Shown one piece after another: positions 22,562 through 38,822 of a stretch of 64,000 nt of DNA. How positions within the stretch are numbered: the first letter of the stretch is position 1; each line of letters opens with the position of its first letter. The position numbers were made by a program, and so were the translations under genes. The notes beneath the pieces were generated by a model. The model searched no databases. It was not told the origin of the DNA and saw nothing but the letters and a program-made list of their open reading frames with translations. The DNA is from Echinometra lucunter. Lineage: Eukaryota; Echinodermata; Echinoidea; Camarodonta; Echinometridae. The stretch spans positions 9,492,962-9,556,961 of the forward strand of contig CM057153.1 in NCBI GenBank assembly GCA_029962745.1, in the 5' to 3' direction.

Positions 22562-24165
22562 TACGAGGTCCTTTACGAAAATTATTAACTTGTCTCTCTC
22601 AAATGGCCTTTTCCCTTCCGAATGGAAGGTTGCCTGGTGAAGCCACTTCTAAGAAGCATGGTATGGAGCCGGTTTTGATAATCTTAGACCAGTTAGTAAT
22701 TTACAGTATATATCAAAACTTGTCGAAGGAGCTGCCTACTCAGCAAATTCTAAAACATATTTCTCATAATGCATTGTTTCCATGTATGCAGTCAGCATCA
22801 CAGACAGTTTCCTAGTACTGAAACCGCCTTAGTCAAAAAAAATGATCTTATTGGCAATGGACAATCAGAAGGGTAACACTTTTGTATTGTTGGATTGAGT
22901 GCCGCTTTCGACACTATTGATATAGGATTTGTTTGAACATACTACATACATCTTTTGGTTTGAGCGACTGTGTCCTCACATGGATCGAATCTTACCTTTC
23001 TAACAGACAACAAAAACTAATAGCTAGATGATGTTATATCTGAGACTTTTGATGTTCCATACGGAGTGCCTCAAGGGTCACGCCTCGGCCCCCTTCTTTT
23101 TACTCTTTATACAAGTAACTTGATTACTATCATTCAAAGGCGCTTCCCTAATGTCTCTTGTCATTGCTATGCTGACGATACACAGTTATACATTTCTTTT
23201 AGCCCTGATAAGGAAAACCATAATGACAATATTTCAAACTTGGAATCATGTATAAGTTATATTCGTTTTTGGATGTCCCAACATAAGCTAATGCTTAATG
23301 ATGGAAAAACAGAGTTTCTCATAGTCGGGACAGGCAGGCAAGTAGCAAAACTGAGTGTTAGCAACATAACAGTTGGAGACTCAGAAGTAAAACCATCAAA
23401 CTTTGTGAAAAATCTGGGTGTATGGCTTGATTCTCGTTTAAACATGGAGAAACACATATCCAACATTAGTAGATCATCTTTTTATATGTTATACAACTTA
23501 CGCCATATTCGTAGATACTTGGACCAGAAAAGCGCAGAAACTCTTATCCATGCATTTATTAGCAGTAGGCTTGATTATTGTAATGGATTATTGTTTGGTT
23601 TACCAGACTCACAAATCAACAAGCTGCAGCATGTTCAGAATGCATGTGCAAGACTTGTATCCAGTTCCTCAAAGTTTTCCCATATTACACCTGTTCTGAT
23701 TCAATTACATTGGTTGCCAATAAGGCAGAGAATTGCATTTAAGATACTTTTGCTTGTTTACAAAGCACTGAATGGTCAAGCTCCTAATTACTTGTCTGAA
23801 TTAATATCATTTAGGTCACATTCATATGCACATAACTTACGAAGTACACAGGATAAGCTGCTTCTAAAGTTACCTCACTTGAGAACAAAAGTAACTCTTG
23901 GGGATCGTGCTTTCAGTTGCGCTGCTCCAAAGCTTTGGAACAAATTACCACTGGAAATACGAAAAGCACCAACTGTTACCATCTTCAAACATTTATTGAA
24001 GACCCATCTTTTTTCAGAAGTTTTTGGTTAATTGTATTATATGCATAATTGTTTAATTTGTTTGAGCAGTAGCATTGTTGGGAGCTCTGTTACACTACAG
24101 CGCAGTAGAGTATATTTACATAGTGACTGCGCTATATAAATGGTCTAATTATTATTATTAAGTTA
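22562..24165 (+). mobile_element. 5'-truncated CR1/L2-type LINE (reverse transcriptase remnant)
   Basis: The intact part (about 23040-24031) encodes RT from PQGSRLGPLLFTLYTS through the catalytic YADD box (23168-23179) to the conserved RT C-terminal region LHWLPIRQRIAFKILLLVYK and APKLWNKLPLEIRKA, ending at TAA 24031. Upstream, 22564-23040 still shows the fingers and the motif-A block (LSAAFDTID near 22900) but is broken by frameshifts and stops. No endonuclease domain is present. The 3' end is a GCGCTATATAAAT motif followed by an ATT-repeat tail (about 24130-24165), as in non-LTR elements with microsatellite tails. Non-autonomous and decayed. The 5' junction abuts a half copy of a foldback element (22477-22561). 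Confidence 0.85.
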
Positions 24166-25819
24166 TTACAGTCTTGCCATGAAGAGGTTCGTCCTTTGCT
24201 ATTGTAAGATAGGCCTATTAATGTAACTATATAATCATAAATTGTACAATTTGAAAATGATACTCAAAATCAGCCGGTATGGTTGAAGAAAATAAATGGT
24301 TATCAAGGTTCGCTTTATTTTCATATTCACATTTGACATTTCATTTTTTTGTAAATGTTGTCAGTAAAGTTTACAGGAAATAATAATAAGAATAAATACA
24401 GGGTATTTTCAATAAACATAAGTACATACGAGAAATATATTACTTTTGTTTGCTTGTCGTTACCTGTAAAATAATGACTAAGAAAATGGAAATGAGGATG
24501 AAGGAGCCTGTTGGATGTAGGCTCCTGAGGGTAATACAATATAAGTCTTACAAAGTTGTGAGAATGAATGAATGAATGAATGAATGAATGAATGAATGAA
24601 TGATGAACTGGCGGCACTGGCCTTAAATTCGACCGGCCCTCGAACCAGCATTTCTTGCGGCCCGTGATGAGGTAAATCGCTTGAAACTCTCTCAGTCCGC
24701 CCTGCTTTCAAGGTTTTCAACAGTTAAGCAATACTGCTATCCGAAAAAATAAGGAAAAACGGAAAATACAGGGTGGGACATGTTATTGCATGATCTAGAA
24801 TTCTGGATATATGAAGTCTTTAATACACATGTATATCAAGTGATTTTTTTCCCCTCTAAACGAGTAAACAAAAGTATGATTTTGGTTACATCCCAGTCCA
24901 TTTTCCTGACAGCGGTGTCTAATGTACATTCAGCTGAAAGGTGTTTGTCTCACAGCTTTAAAAAAATAACAACTTTGATAATGAAGACTATTGGGATGCA
25001 GTACAATAACAAGAGAATCCCAGTATTACTGTCAGCAGATATCGGGGTTTTATTTTTTTTTTCTTTCTTTAGAAAATAAGTTCAGATACTAGTAGCTTAA
25101 CTGTGTTTATAAATAAACCAGTAGTCATATCTGATTGATACAAGTTTGTAAAAAACAATTTACACACACATACACACTATAAACCGGTGACCCGACATAA
25201 TATTCCGGTGACAATCATGACAATAGTGATTCCAGCTTGACTACACCACAGATTCACGGTTAGGGTCTGGGTTTCAAGGTGGTTTCAGGTTCCCAGATAG
25301 CAAAATATCTGGGGCCCATCTGTGTTTACCTTGGGCTAATCGGGGCCCCATTTCCCCCATGTATAAACGATATGGGACCCAGATGGGCTTCCCCACATAG
25401 AGCCCATCAAGGCCGGCGGCGAATTTTTTTTTTTTCCTGAACCTTTGGGGCTAAATGATATGATTATTCAGGAGTTGCGGCTTGGGAATAAGACTGCACA
25501 TGCGCAGCTAGCTCCTTCTCGATCTCATATGTGTAGGCTTTGTATATATAGCCGACCAAACGCCGTGTCGCTTCGCGACAGCGCTGTGTATAGTTAGGCT
25601 ACTTGAGGCTTGAGGAACTTCAGGTTTGTTTGTTTTGTTTGTTTGTTTGTTTGTTTGTTTATTTTTTGTTTTACTTTTAGCTTTTCATGGGTCCAACAAT
25701 AAAACCCAATTAACTGTACTGTACCTCGGCCTTAGCGCAGGCTTACTGAGCTCAGTCTCGGAGAGCTATAGAACCTAGTCGAATGGCAGTTAAGTCAAAT
25801 ACTTCTAAGCTTGATAATG
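24166..25819. other. No gene seen; scattered repeats
   Basis: 24605-24715 resembles the reverse complement of 18803-18890 (CGGGCCGCAAG/GGGCCGGTCG blocks). 24994-25135 matches 21160-21320. 25290-25410 has GGGCCCATCTG and GATGGGCT words in inverted order. A GTTT microsatellite lies at 25625-25660. Confidence 0.6.
24562..24603 (+). repeat. GAAT microsatellite
   Basis: Perfect GAAT/AATG repeats. Confidence 0.95.
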
Positions 25820-25950
25820 CATGTTACACATCAGAAGAAAATTTCTCCTTATAAATACCATCTTGGTGGTACTATCCTAGATGTTGTCAACCACCATCCT
25901 TACCGAGGTGTTGGATTATCAAATAATCTTTCTTGGGCTCATCGCCAAGG
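25820..25950 (+). mobile_element. LINE reverse-transcriptase fragment
   Basis: A short reading frame contains YHLGGTILDVVNHHPYRGVG followed by LSNNLSWAHR. This is the conserved RT thumb-side block, usually HPYLGVxLSxxLxWxxHI, of CR1/L2-like elements. Only about 40 residues survive. At 25949 it meets a short dispersed motif (GGGTTAGTTAAACACCACTT) that also occurs reversed at 51600-51630. Confidence 0.6.
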
Positions 25951-26003
25951 GTTAGTTAAACACCACTTGGTGAGTAACTTAAAGGAAATATACCGGACGA
26001 CTT

Positions 26004-26503
26004 NNNNNNNNNNNNNNNNNNNNNNNNNNNNNNNNNNNNNNNNNNNNNNNNNNNNNNNNNNNNNNNNNNNNNNNNNNNNNNNNNNNNNNNNNNNNNNNNN
26101 NNNNNNNNNNNNNNNNNNNNNNNNNNNNNNNNNNNNNNNNNNNNNNNNNNNNNNNNNNNNNNNNNNNNNNNNNNNNNNNNNNNNNNNNNNNNNNNNNNNN
26201 NNNNNNNNNNNNNNNNNNNNNNNNNNNNNNNNNNNNNNNNNNNNNNNNNNNNNNNNNNNNNNNNNNNNNNNNNNNNNNNNNNNNNNNNNNNNNNNNNNNN
26301 NNNNNNNNNNNNNNNNNNNNNNNNNNNNNNNNNNNNNNNNNNNNNNNNNNNNNNNNNNNNNNNNNNNNNNNNNNNNNNNNNNNNNNNNNNNNNNNNNNNN
26401 NNNNNNNNNNNNNNNNNNNNNNNNNNNNNNNNNNNNNNNNNNNNNNNNNNNNNNNNNNNNNNNNNNNNNNNNNNNNNNNNNNNNNNNNNNNNNNNNNNNN
26501 NNN
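26004..26503. other. Assembly gap, exactly 500 N
   Basis: The round size indicates a placeholder. The right edge is a CT microsatellite (26504-26552), which probably stopped the contig. The missing T-brain 5' exon could lie here. Confidence 0.98.
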
Positions 26504-26511
26504 TCTCTCTT

Positions 26512-26552
<41 letters not shown>

Positions 26553-26557
<5 letters not shown>

Positions 26558-27425
26558 ATTAAGCTGGCCTTCCGTTGTCTCGCTACCCATTTACACGCCC
26601 TTATCATGAGATGTGTGACATTAAAATCTTGACTGTGTCAATAATATTCGGTACTTGAAGTGGTCACATTTCTTGCCAGAGTAAAGGTACCCATTTTCAT
26701 ATACTGAATACGAAGTTAACCACCCTGATTTTTAATAGGAATGAAATACAAAAATGCTTTGGGTTAACACGTTTCAAAGTTTTCCAACTAAATTTGATAT
26801 TTTCTAGTTTCTCCTGTAGGCCTACATGCACATACAACCTGCTTATCACTATGAAAAGGGCTGTTATGCAGGCCTATGTTCCGTGGGACAATGTGACACA
26901 TGACATCCTAATACGGAGTCATTAATTAATCCCTGTGGCGGTGTTTTCGGCTTGCACGCATTATGTGTCGTTAATGTGTTTATTGGTAAACAAAAACGGT
27001 GCATCCTGGGTTGATGGAAAAAAGGAAATGCGTACAAACATCGCGTGACCAAGAACTTGGACTTGTTTGTGTCAGCGCTCATTAATTTGTCTGAATTCCT
27101 GTGTTTCTTAATCCGTATAGATTAGAGGTAGAAATGTGAGGGTAGGTATATAGCAGTTGAATGAGGATTACAGAATAATACTGCGAAATAATATGTTTGG
27201 GCAATAAACATGAGAGTTGCTTGTGTAACTCGTTAACTCGTACAAATCGAAGTATTCATTCTCTTTTCTCCATCTGTTTGTTTATATCACATTTCTAAAA
27301 TCCCGTCTTTGCTCCCGAATGAAATAATGGATCCCTGGATATTTTCATAGTATTGATACTTCAGTGTAAATCTCACTGATGTGATAAGATTAAATAATAA
27401 TACATCTTTCACTATTTTTTCTAGC

Positions 27426-27462
<37 letters not shown>

Positions 27463-28136
27463 CACACGCACACACACTTACATAATTATATTTCCGAAAC
27501 TTACCTGGATTCAAAAGAAATTGTATAAAACATTACTAAATTGAATCATTTTATGATTGTGTCTTTCAGCCGATCCTTTCACGAGTTTTTTTTTTTCATA
27601 AATCACTTGCTCTTACTCTTGTTCTCCTAAGAGCACCCTCGATCCAAGCGTTTGCTTTTAGAGGTGTGTCCTCCAATTATTTATGTAATCACAACGAATG
27701 TATATCTTTGTTTAAAAGGTACATGTAAATTTCAAGCAACTCGAACTCCCCCAACTACAGTGTCATTTTAATCTTTTCCATTTGGTTCATATTCATGCAT
27801 GTTTTATGTTGAGCCACCATTATTTTTTTGCCTTTGATATTGGTTTTCCAATGTTTGATATTTCAAAACCAATTCTTCATAATTATGATTGTATTTCTTA
27901 CATGTATAACCCTGTGAATTGTACATAATTCAGCCTTTTGGCAGCGAAGTGCAATACAAATAAAACCTTTCAATTTCAGTTTCAATTTCATGTACGTTTT
28001 CTTGCTGTTTTATTACCTTGTTTGTCATTTGAATTTGAATAATTGGAAATACATGTGTTGAAACATGAACTTGAACTTGAAGACTCCAAGCTTCATTTCC
28101 CTAATGTTCTCTCAATTTTCTCGTTTTCCTTTTCAG
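26553..28136. other. 5' side of T-brain, intron or flank; no exon found
   Basis: I looked for the T-box block that precedes RRMFP (the usual LWxKF...TKQGR stretch) and did not see it on the plus strand. A CT then CA microsatellite lies at 27425-27475. Confidence 0.55.
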
Positions 28137-32523
<4,387 letters not shown>

Positions 32524-32879
32524 CTTTCATTTGGATTGGCTGTTTGATTTTAAAGAATAGAATTTAAATCTTGTTCATTAGAACTTCGTCAAGTCAGTTA
32601 CGAAGACGAAAATTAAGACGTTTACTACCGATACTGCAGATGATAGAGATGATAAGAATGTATTCGTGATTTTTACGTGAGCAATGAGAATAATTTTATG
32701 TAATAGTCCTAATATCGGACTGATCCTTTTATTCGCACTCCGGTTACGATCTAACCTCGTAATAAGTTTAGAAAGCTACTACAACACAGTCAATGCTAGT
32801 ATGAAAATATTAATGTCTTTCATGCTAAGGAAGATATTCTGGCATATATTAACTTGATGTACAAATTGTCTGGAAAACC

Positions 32880-34060
32880 CGACGTCCAAACACTGGGTTG
32901 GCGACATCGTCCAAACATGGGATTGATGAGATACAGGATTTGAATTTAAAAACATCGGGCAGACGAAATATAAATATTGTCAAAATAGTGGTGTTGGAAT
33001 AAAGGAAAGTTAAAAAAAAAAAAAGTCGAAATATAGGGGTGACGAATTATAGGATGGGGAAAATAGTGGTTTTGGAACTTAGCGATTTCAAAACTGTCAA
33101 AATATAGGGACGACAAATTACTAGATCGTCGAAAATAGTGGTGGAATGAAGGGTGTCAAAACATCCAGATAGCGAAGTGTCTACAATAGTTTTGTTTGGA
33201 TACAGGAATGTCAAACTCTCAAAATAAAGGTTTGACGAAAAATACGTGTGACGAAACGTAAGACTGTGAAAAATAAAAAAAAACATAGGATGACGATAGG
33301 ATTGCCGAAAAATAGTGTTGTCGGAACATAGGATGTCGAAAGCGTGAAAATAGGTAAGGCGAAAATCGTCAAAGACGGTGGTATTGGAATAAAGAGGTGT
33401 CGAAAACGTCCAAACATAGGGCTGACGAGTTCCGGGATTGTCAAAAACAGTTGTGTTTGAATACAGGAGTGTCAAAACTGTCAAAAGGTTGACAACCAAT
33501 AAGTGTGACGAATGTACATGTAGGATTGTGAAAAATAAGGGTGCTGGAACAACGGGTGACGAAAAAAAAGGATTTGCCGAAAAATAGTGGTGCGGAACAT
33601 TGGGTGTCGAAAACTTCGAAAACGCGAAGCGGGGGCTGACGAAATAATTTTCAAAAAGAGGTGTTGCATCATAGTGTTGTCCCAGTATAGGATTGTCGAA
33701 AAATGCGGGAACACAGCATTGTCGAAACTGTCGAAATGTAGGGATGACGAAATACTGCATTTTGAAAAAAATAGTTTGGTGTTGAAACAGAGGGATGTCG
33801 AAACCTCTAAGATATAAGGGTGACGAAAAATTGATTTGTCAAAAACAGTGTTGTTTAACCCTAATCTTATCGAAATTGTCGACACATAGGGCTGACGAAA
33901 TTATAGTATTTGTCAAAAATAGTAAGTTTTTAAATAGTTTACACAAGGGGTGCCAAACCTTTTGGCTATCCACTCATGGGACATCAAAACACAAGCATAA
34001 CAACGTCGAAATACATGTATAGTGGTGTCGAAACATAGGTATGTCGACACAAAGTGATGT
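32880..34060. repeat. Degenerate satellite, period about 70-80 bp
   Basis: Variants of GGGxTGACGAAxTxTAGGAT, TTGTCGAAAAATAGTGGTGT and GGAATxxAGGxTGTCGAAA recur in order over about 1.2 kb starting roughly 360 bases after the T-brain stop codon. For example GGGATGACG 33741, GGGTGACG 33818, GGGCTGACG about 33889. The long minus-strand frame here is a by-product. Confidence 0.75.
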
Positions 34061-34648
34061 CAAAACATTAATAATTCCATCGGAGCATTAACAGGCCCAT
34101 CATCTTTATCATGTTATTTACTTGCAATTTAGATGTATAATTTTTTTTTCTAAATGTTCCTTTTATGGTTCGTCTCTATCAAATTTATCCTTGTCTCGGA
34201 GCTAGTTGCAATCTAACGTTTCTTCTTATTCTTGTGAAGTTACATTCCAACGATGTTATCGTTTATAATCAACCTTATGTCGTATTTAAATGTTTTTCTT
34301 GTCTTTGATACTGTTCCTCAGACTAATAACTATCTTTCGACCGCAAGCAGCAATGATGTTATTTAGTTGTATTTTTTTTCCTTTTAAAAGGAGCAGAATA
34401 TTATGTGAACTTGCCAGTCAGAAGGAAATGAAATATACGATGTTCTTGTGTTAGACGTAAGTTATTCATCAAAAGGTTTCAGTGTTTTTAAATAAATGAA
34501 AAGAGTAAAATATTTATATCACCTGTTCCTAATTTCATGTTTTCAAAGCAGTGTCATCGATTTGCAAAGTTATGGGCTTAAATAACCATTATCATTTTTT
34601 TCAAAATATACCTTTTCTATTTCTTTGTGATTCGTTTTAAATAAGAGC

Positions 34649-35280
34649 AGGAGCTGTGGCTCAGTGGGATAGCAGTGGTCTCGTAACCGGGAGTATCCGG
34701 GTTGCTTTTTTTTTCGTCAGTACTTGCGCACCCGACACGAGAGGGCCGTACTTTTGAGGCGACTTTCACGTGAGGGGAAAAATACTCATGTATGAGAAGT
34801 TAAGACTAGAAATGAATCCGGGTATAAAGGAATAAAGTGCACCAACTGCCTCTTCAACTGCTCGTGGCGCAGTGGTTAAAGCCACTGTCAGAGCTCGATA
34901 TATTACTAGTCATGCTAGTCAAGGGTTCGAATCCCTGTGACGCTGCTAATTTTTTGTCATTATGAAATTGATGACAATGGCGTTTATTCCGTTGACAAAG
35001 TCGCTGATAGACGATCTTCATTGTCACCCTCACTTCAGAGTCGTCTCAAAAGTACTGCCCTCTCGCGTCGGGTGCACTAGTACTGACGAAAAATAAATCG
35101 CACCCGGGTTCGAAACCAAGTTGATGCGCTAATGCCCTTTGGTAAGGTATTAATCCTCATTACCAAGTCCTTCGGAGGGGACTTAAAGCCGTCGGTCCCC
35201 TGGTTGCTTACTGACAAGCATACACATGCTTTCCTAGCAGCCAGGTAAAATGAAATAACCAACTAACCAAATAAATCCAG
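34649..35280 (+). mobile_element. SINE split by an inserted foldback element
   Basis: The SINE head (GAGCTGTGGCTCAGTGGGAT, 34652-34703) and its body (35097-35250, with CGCACCCGGGTTCGAAACCA and a GCAGCCAGGTAAAATGAAAT end) are separated by about 385 bp. The insert begins TTTCGTCAGTACT (about 34708) and ends AGTACTGACGAAA (about 35092). Its arms match over about 65 bp in inverted orientation (GCACCCGACACGAGAGGG against its near reverse complement). Inside the insert a second tRNA-like stretch (34858-34946) has box A TGGCGCAGTGGTTAAAGCC and box B GGGTTCGAATCCC. Confidence 0.75.
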
Positions 35281-36524
35281 GAGTGCAAAAACAAAACAAC
35301 AACCTAAAATTACCTAAAGCCATTTTCTGTGAAAAATAGAAAGGATCTCAACTTAAATCGTACTGGAAGGTTGTTGATCTTTTTTTTAATTTCCAAGGTG
35401 CAGCCGTTCCTGAAATGCTGCAACAATACCAAAGTACAGTGTAAATACAATATGACAACAGAGAATTACACAAGTGATAATTGTTCTGTCAATGGTGATA
35501 ATGGAAGAATGGAAATGCATACAAATTGACGTGATGGATGATGGAAAACATTGTTGGGTAGAATATAAATATAAATTGGAGAAATGGAGAGAGGGGAAGA
35601 CAGGGATTCAAAAGAAATACATTCACGTATTTGAAGGGAAAATTAGCATTGTCAATATTAGGCCTGATTTGTCTAGGGAAAGAAAAGTATCTCTTATACA
35701 TGCACACCCAGCAGTTTTATTTTTTTCTAAAGAAACTTCAAGCATTTATTTTCTGTTTAACCTGATGAGAAGTTCGCATCAATGATTAGTTGTAGGGTTT
35801 GAACATATTTGGGAAATAATCCACTCCATGTTTTTGGATAGAGTTGAAGCTTAATTCTAAGAGAAAATGATGTGCGAATAGGTGTGCTGGTGTAAAAGTT
35901 GAGAATACAACGAAAAAGGTAAATAAGAAAACCGGTAGACCTAATGATTTCATAGAACGTATTTTAACGATAACATACAATGAGTTTAGAACACCTAGTA
36001 AAAATGGCTAGTAAACATACTTGCCTAACGAAGAAAACGATTATTTTCTTTTCCCTGAAACATGAATATTGATTATCACCTAAGATACGAAATAAGAAAT
36101 TTTATTAAATATACAACGATATCCAAAACTGTCATGGAAAAGAGTTCTTATGCCAAGAAGTAAAAAAAAGAAGAAGAAAAAAAAAACATAGTTTCACAAA
36201 TACCGCCACATTGCACAATAATTCTAACAATAGTTGTAAGTTTTGGTTTCCTTTTTAAATGGTATATAGAATTTGCAAAATACACTATTCTGTTCTCATC
36301 TACAACAAACAATAAACAAATGAAACGTGAAGTGATAAATACGAATTAAATTATTGAGGGATTGGCATATCCAGAGTTTTATAGCCAGCGGAGGGGAATG
36401 GAAATGTCCTCGAAGTGATAACGTAGAAATCCACCGCAATTCCACTCTAGCCTTCATAGACAACTAGCGAATGCCGGTCTCATCCTGGCCCTATTTAATA
36501 CGCCACTGTACAATGTCGAACCTA
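35281..36524. other. No gene seen between T-brain and SLCO
   Basis: Convergent intergenic DNA, AT-rich, with short frames only. Confidence 0.6.
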
Positions 36525-36860
36525 ATGTGGGGGTATTGTGGAAGTTGGTAAAAGCATGCGTTCTTTATCAAAGGGACGTGAGTTCGATTCCCACTAATGC
36601 TTGGCTCCTTACGTCCTTCAGCAAGACCTTAAATCCGCCTTTGCTGCACTCTGCCCGGGTGTATAGATGGGTGCCTGGCACTGCTGGGGTAACAATGATG
36701 TTAATAATAATACATTGTAAGCGCCTTGAGCACCCTTTCGGATGGATATGCTGCGCAGTATGAATATCTTCATCATAATCATTATTATCATCATCATTCT
36801 CATCATCATCATCATCATCATTATAACTTTTATTATCATTATTATTACATTAACGATCAA
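36525..36860 (+). mobile_element. Second tRNA-derived SINE family, overlapping the SLCO 3' UTR
   Basis: A tRNA-like head (about 36534-36600) has a box B GAGTTCGATTCCC. A body follows with CAGCAAGACCTTAAATCCG and GCGCCTTGAGCACCCTTTCGG, then TGCGCAGTATGAATAT and a TCATCA/ATT microsatellite. It ends 22 bases from the stop codon of the transporter encoded on the other strand, so it forms most of that gene's proximal 3' UTR. Confidence 0.7.
36829..36834 (-). promoter_or_regulatory. Possible AATAAA poly(A) signal of the SLCO gene
   Basis: TTTATT on the plus strand reads AATAAA on the minus strand about 48 bases after the TGA at 36882. It lies in the microsatellite tail of the SINE, so the 3' end may be element-derived. 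Such hexamers are common in this AT-rich DNA. Confidence 0.25.
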
Positions 36861-36881
36861 GTTGGCCGAACACAAGTTCAT

Positions 36882-38784
36882 TCAAGCACTGGTCGTTTCA
36901 AGGCACGTTTGGGTTTCAGGCAAATCTCGGTTATCTTTGCTTGATTCACTGCCCGAAGCCGGTTCGTAAAATCGAAGTGCAAGCGAGTAGAAGAGCACGG
37001 TTAGAAGATTACACACGAGGGAGAGGATTGCTAGTTTCCAGGACAGGCTTGAGTTGTTGTAAAGCCAGCAGGCACCCCGTGTTCCACAAGTTTCTTGCCA
37101 TTGTAAGCACGTGCTGTCGATGATGACACCGAAGAGAATGGGGCCTGGAATCGAACCTAAAGAGAAAGGTCCATTTCCAGATTACAACCTTCTTTCCTCT
37201 GAATATTTTCATTCAGTATATATTATGAACTTATTATATCTGTCCAAGTAGCGTGGAACACCAGGAAAAGAAGTGGAAATAAACTTGTAAATTAATTGAA
37301 ATGGAATTTGTAGGGAACTTCGATAGGCAAAACTCATTCCAGAAACGACAGGAGAAATGAAACATCCATATTAAAGTGTCTAATACGCAAAACTCTGGAT
37401 TTGAGCATGCACAGTTCAGTAGTTTTTCATAAAGCGTCCATACCTTTATTTCGCCTTTTTGTTTTTCCTTTATAGACGGTTGTTTTAGGCCTTTATTATT
37501 TCAGGCACTTACCCAGAGTTCTGGCCACTATTGAATTCATACCGAGGGCTACGGGCCGTTCATCTTCAGCAACACACCTGAATGAAGGAGAAAATTTTAG
37601 AAACATCTCATACTTTATCTTCAACACAGTTCAAGGAAATTGATTCATCGGTATCAACATTCCCTATATTATATTCAATCTCTACTCTTCAATCGAGTAA
37701 ATTAGAGTAAATTACCGGGTAAAACAGTTCGCTTTCACAGATTATAATTCCATGTGCAATGCAGTAGTTGCGTTAATTTCAACAGAGGTACATTTTAACA
37801 ATATCGACATTAACTATACCAACAGTGACAACAATTACATTATGACAAGTTTCCCTCCAATGGGTTTGGAATAAGATGGTCTAAGTTAATTCTCGCCAAG
37901 GAAAATCTCACCTGAGAACTATATTCATCAGAGGCACTTTACCCATGAAAATGGCAACCAGTACAACATTCATCATCAGTATGAACACGGGTAAAAGACT
38001 GCACTGTGTAGAGCATTTTCCATCTCGAACAGTATATGGCGATCCAACACTCGTCATAGGACCACAAGAACATATTCCGTACGTCTGTGAATGAAAAAAT
38101 AACGAATGCCTGTCGACTGAATTCTACACCTAGCAACTTCCGGAAAGATGCATGAACAACGTGACAATAGCCGGAATCTGATGAGACATTTCTAGTGAAG
38201 CCTAGATTAGGTGTTCCACCAATTGGATCCCCCAGTCTATTATTTCGGAACAGGGTGGGTCTTGATTAGAGGCATAGATAAAATCTTAGAAGTGATTAAA
38301 ACAATGTATTCTACCGAAACGAGACATCAAAATATACATCAAAACGGTAAATGACTGTCTGCCCTTAAAGTACAAAATAACTTGTATAACCAGGTACTCT
38401 GATTTTTACAAGAAACTAGAACAATAACACTTTGATTCTTTTACTTTCAAAATTCTAAATCTTAACACTTATTGCTATTTTTCAATTTCAATGATGGTAA
38501 ATTTGAAAGGCTGAACAACATGGACTAAACAATTACATATAGCGATATCTAGGCCTGACACTGTAGCACTTGTAATGCAAATAATGGTATAAATTCTTGT
38601 CAGAGTTCTTACACCGTTTCCAAAGGTTTCACTGCATCCCGCATGGCAGGGACTGAAGAATGTAATACCGGACTCCTCCAAACACACTGGTTTAAACTTG
38701 TCATTAGAACAGGCACAAGCCCGGTTGCATGATGACGTCAGGTTTAGAAGAGTGGATCTGTTTTACAGTGGTAGGAGAAGAGTA

Positions 38785-38822
<38 letters not shown>

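Noticed and set aside
25811..26632. Frames crossing the first N gap
   Set aside because: Most of the sequence is N; only the LINE block before the gap is real.
33047..33760. 237-codon minus-strand frame rich in Phe, Tyr and His
   Set aside because: It follows the degenerate satellite repeat; its repeats mirror the DNA period, and there is no splice or start context.
34858..34946. Possible tRNA gene with a long variable arm
   Set aside because: Box A and box B are present but no consistent cloverleaf; it lies within nested mobile elements.
37939..38136. Minus-strand frame beginning MLGVEFSRQA
   Set aside because: It is a shifted frame over the transporter exon 37912-38084; the correct frame gives the Cys-rich TYGICSCGP segment.
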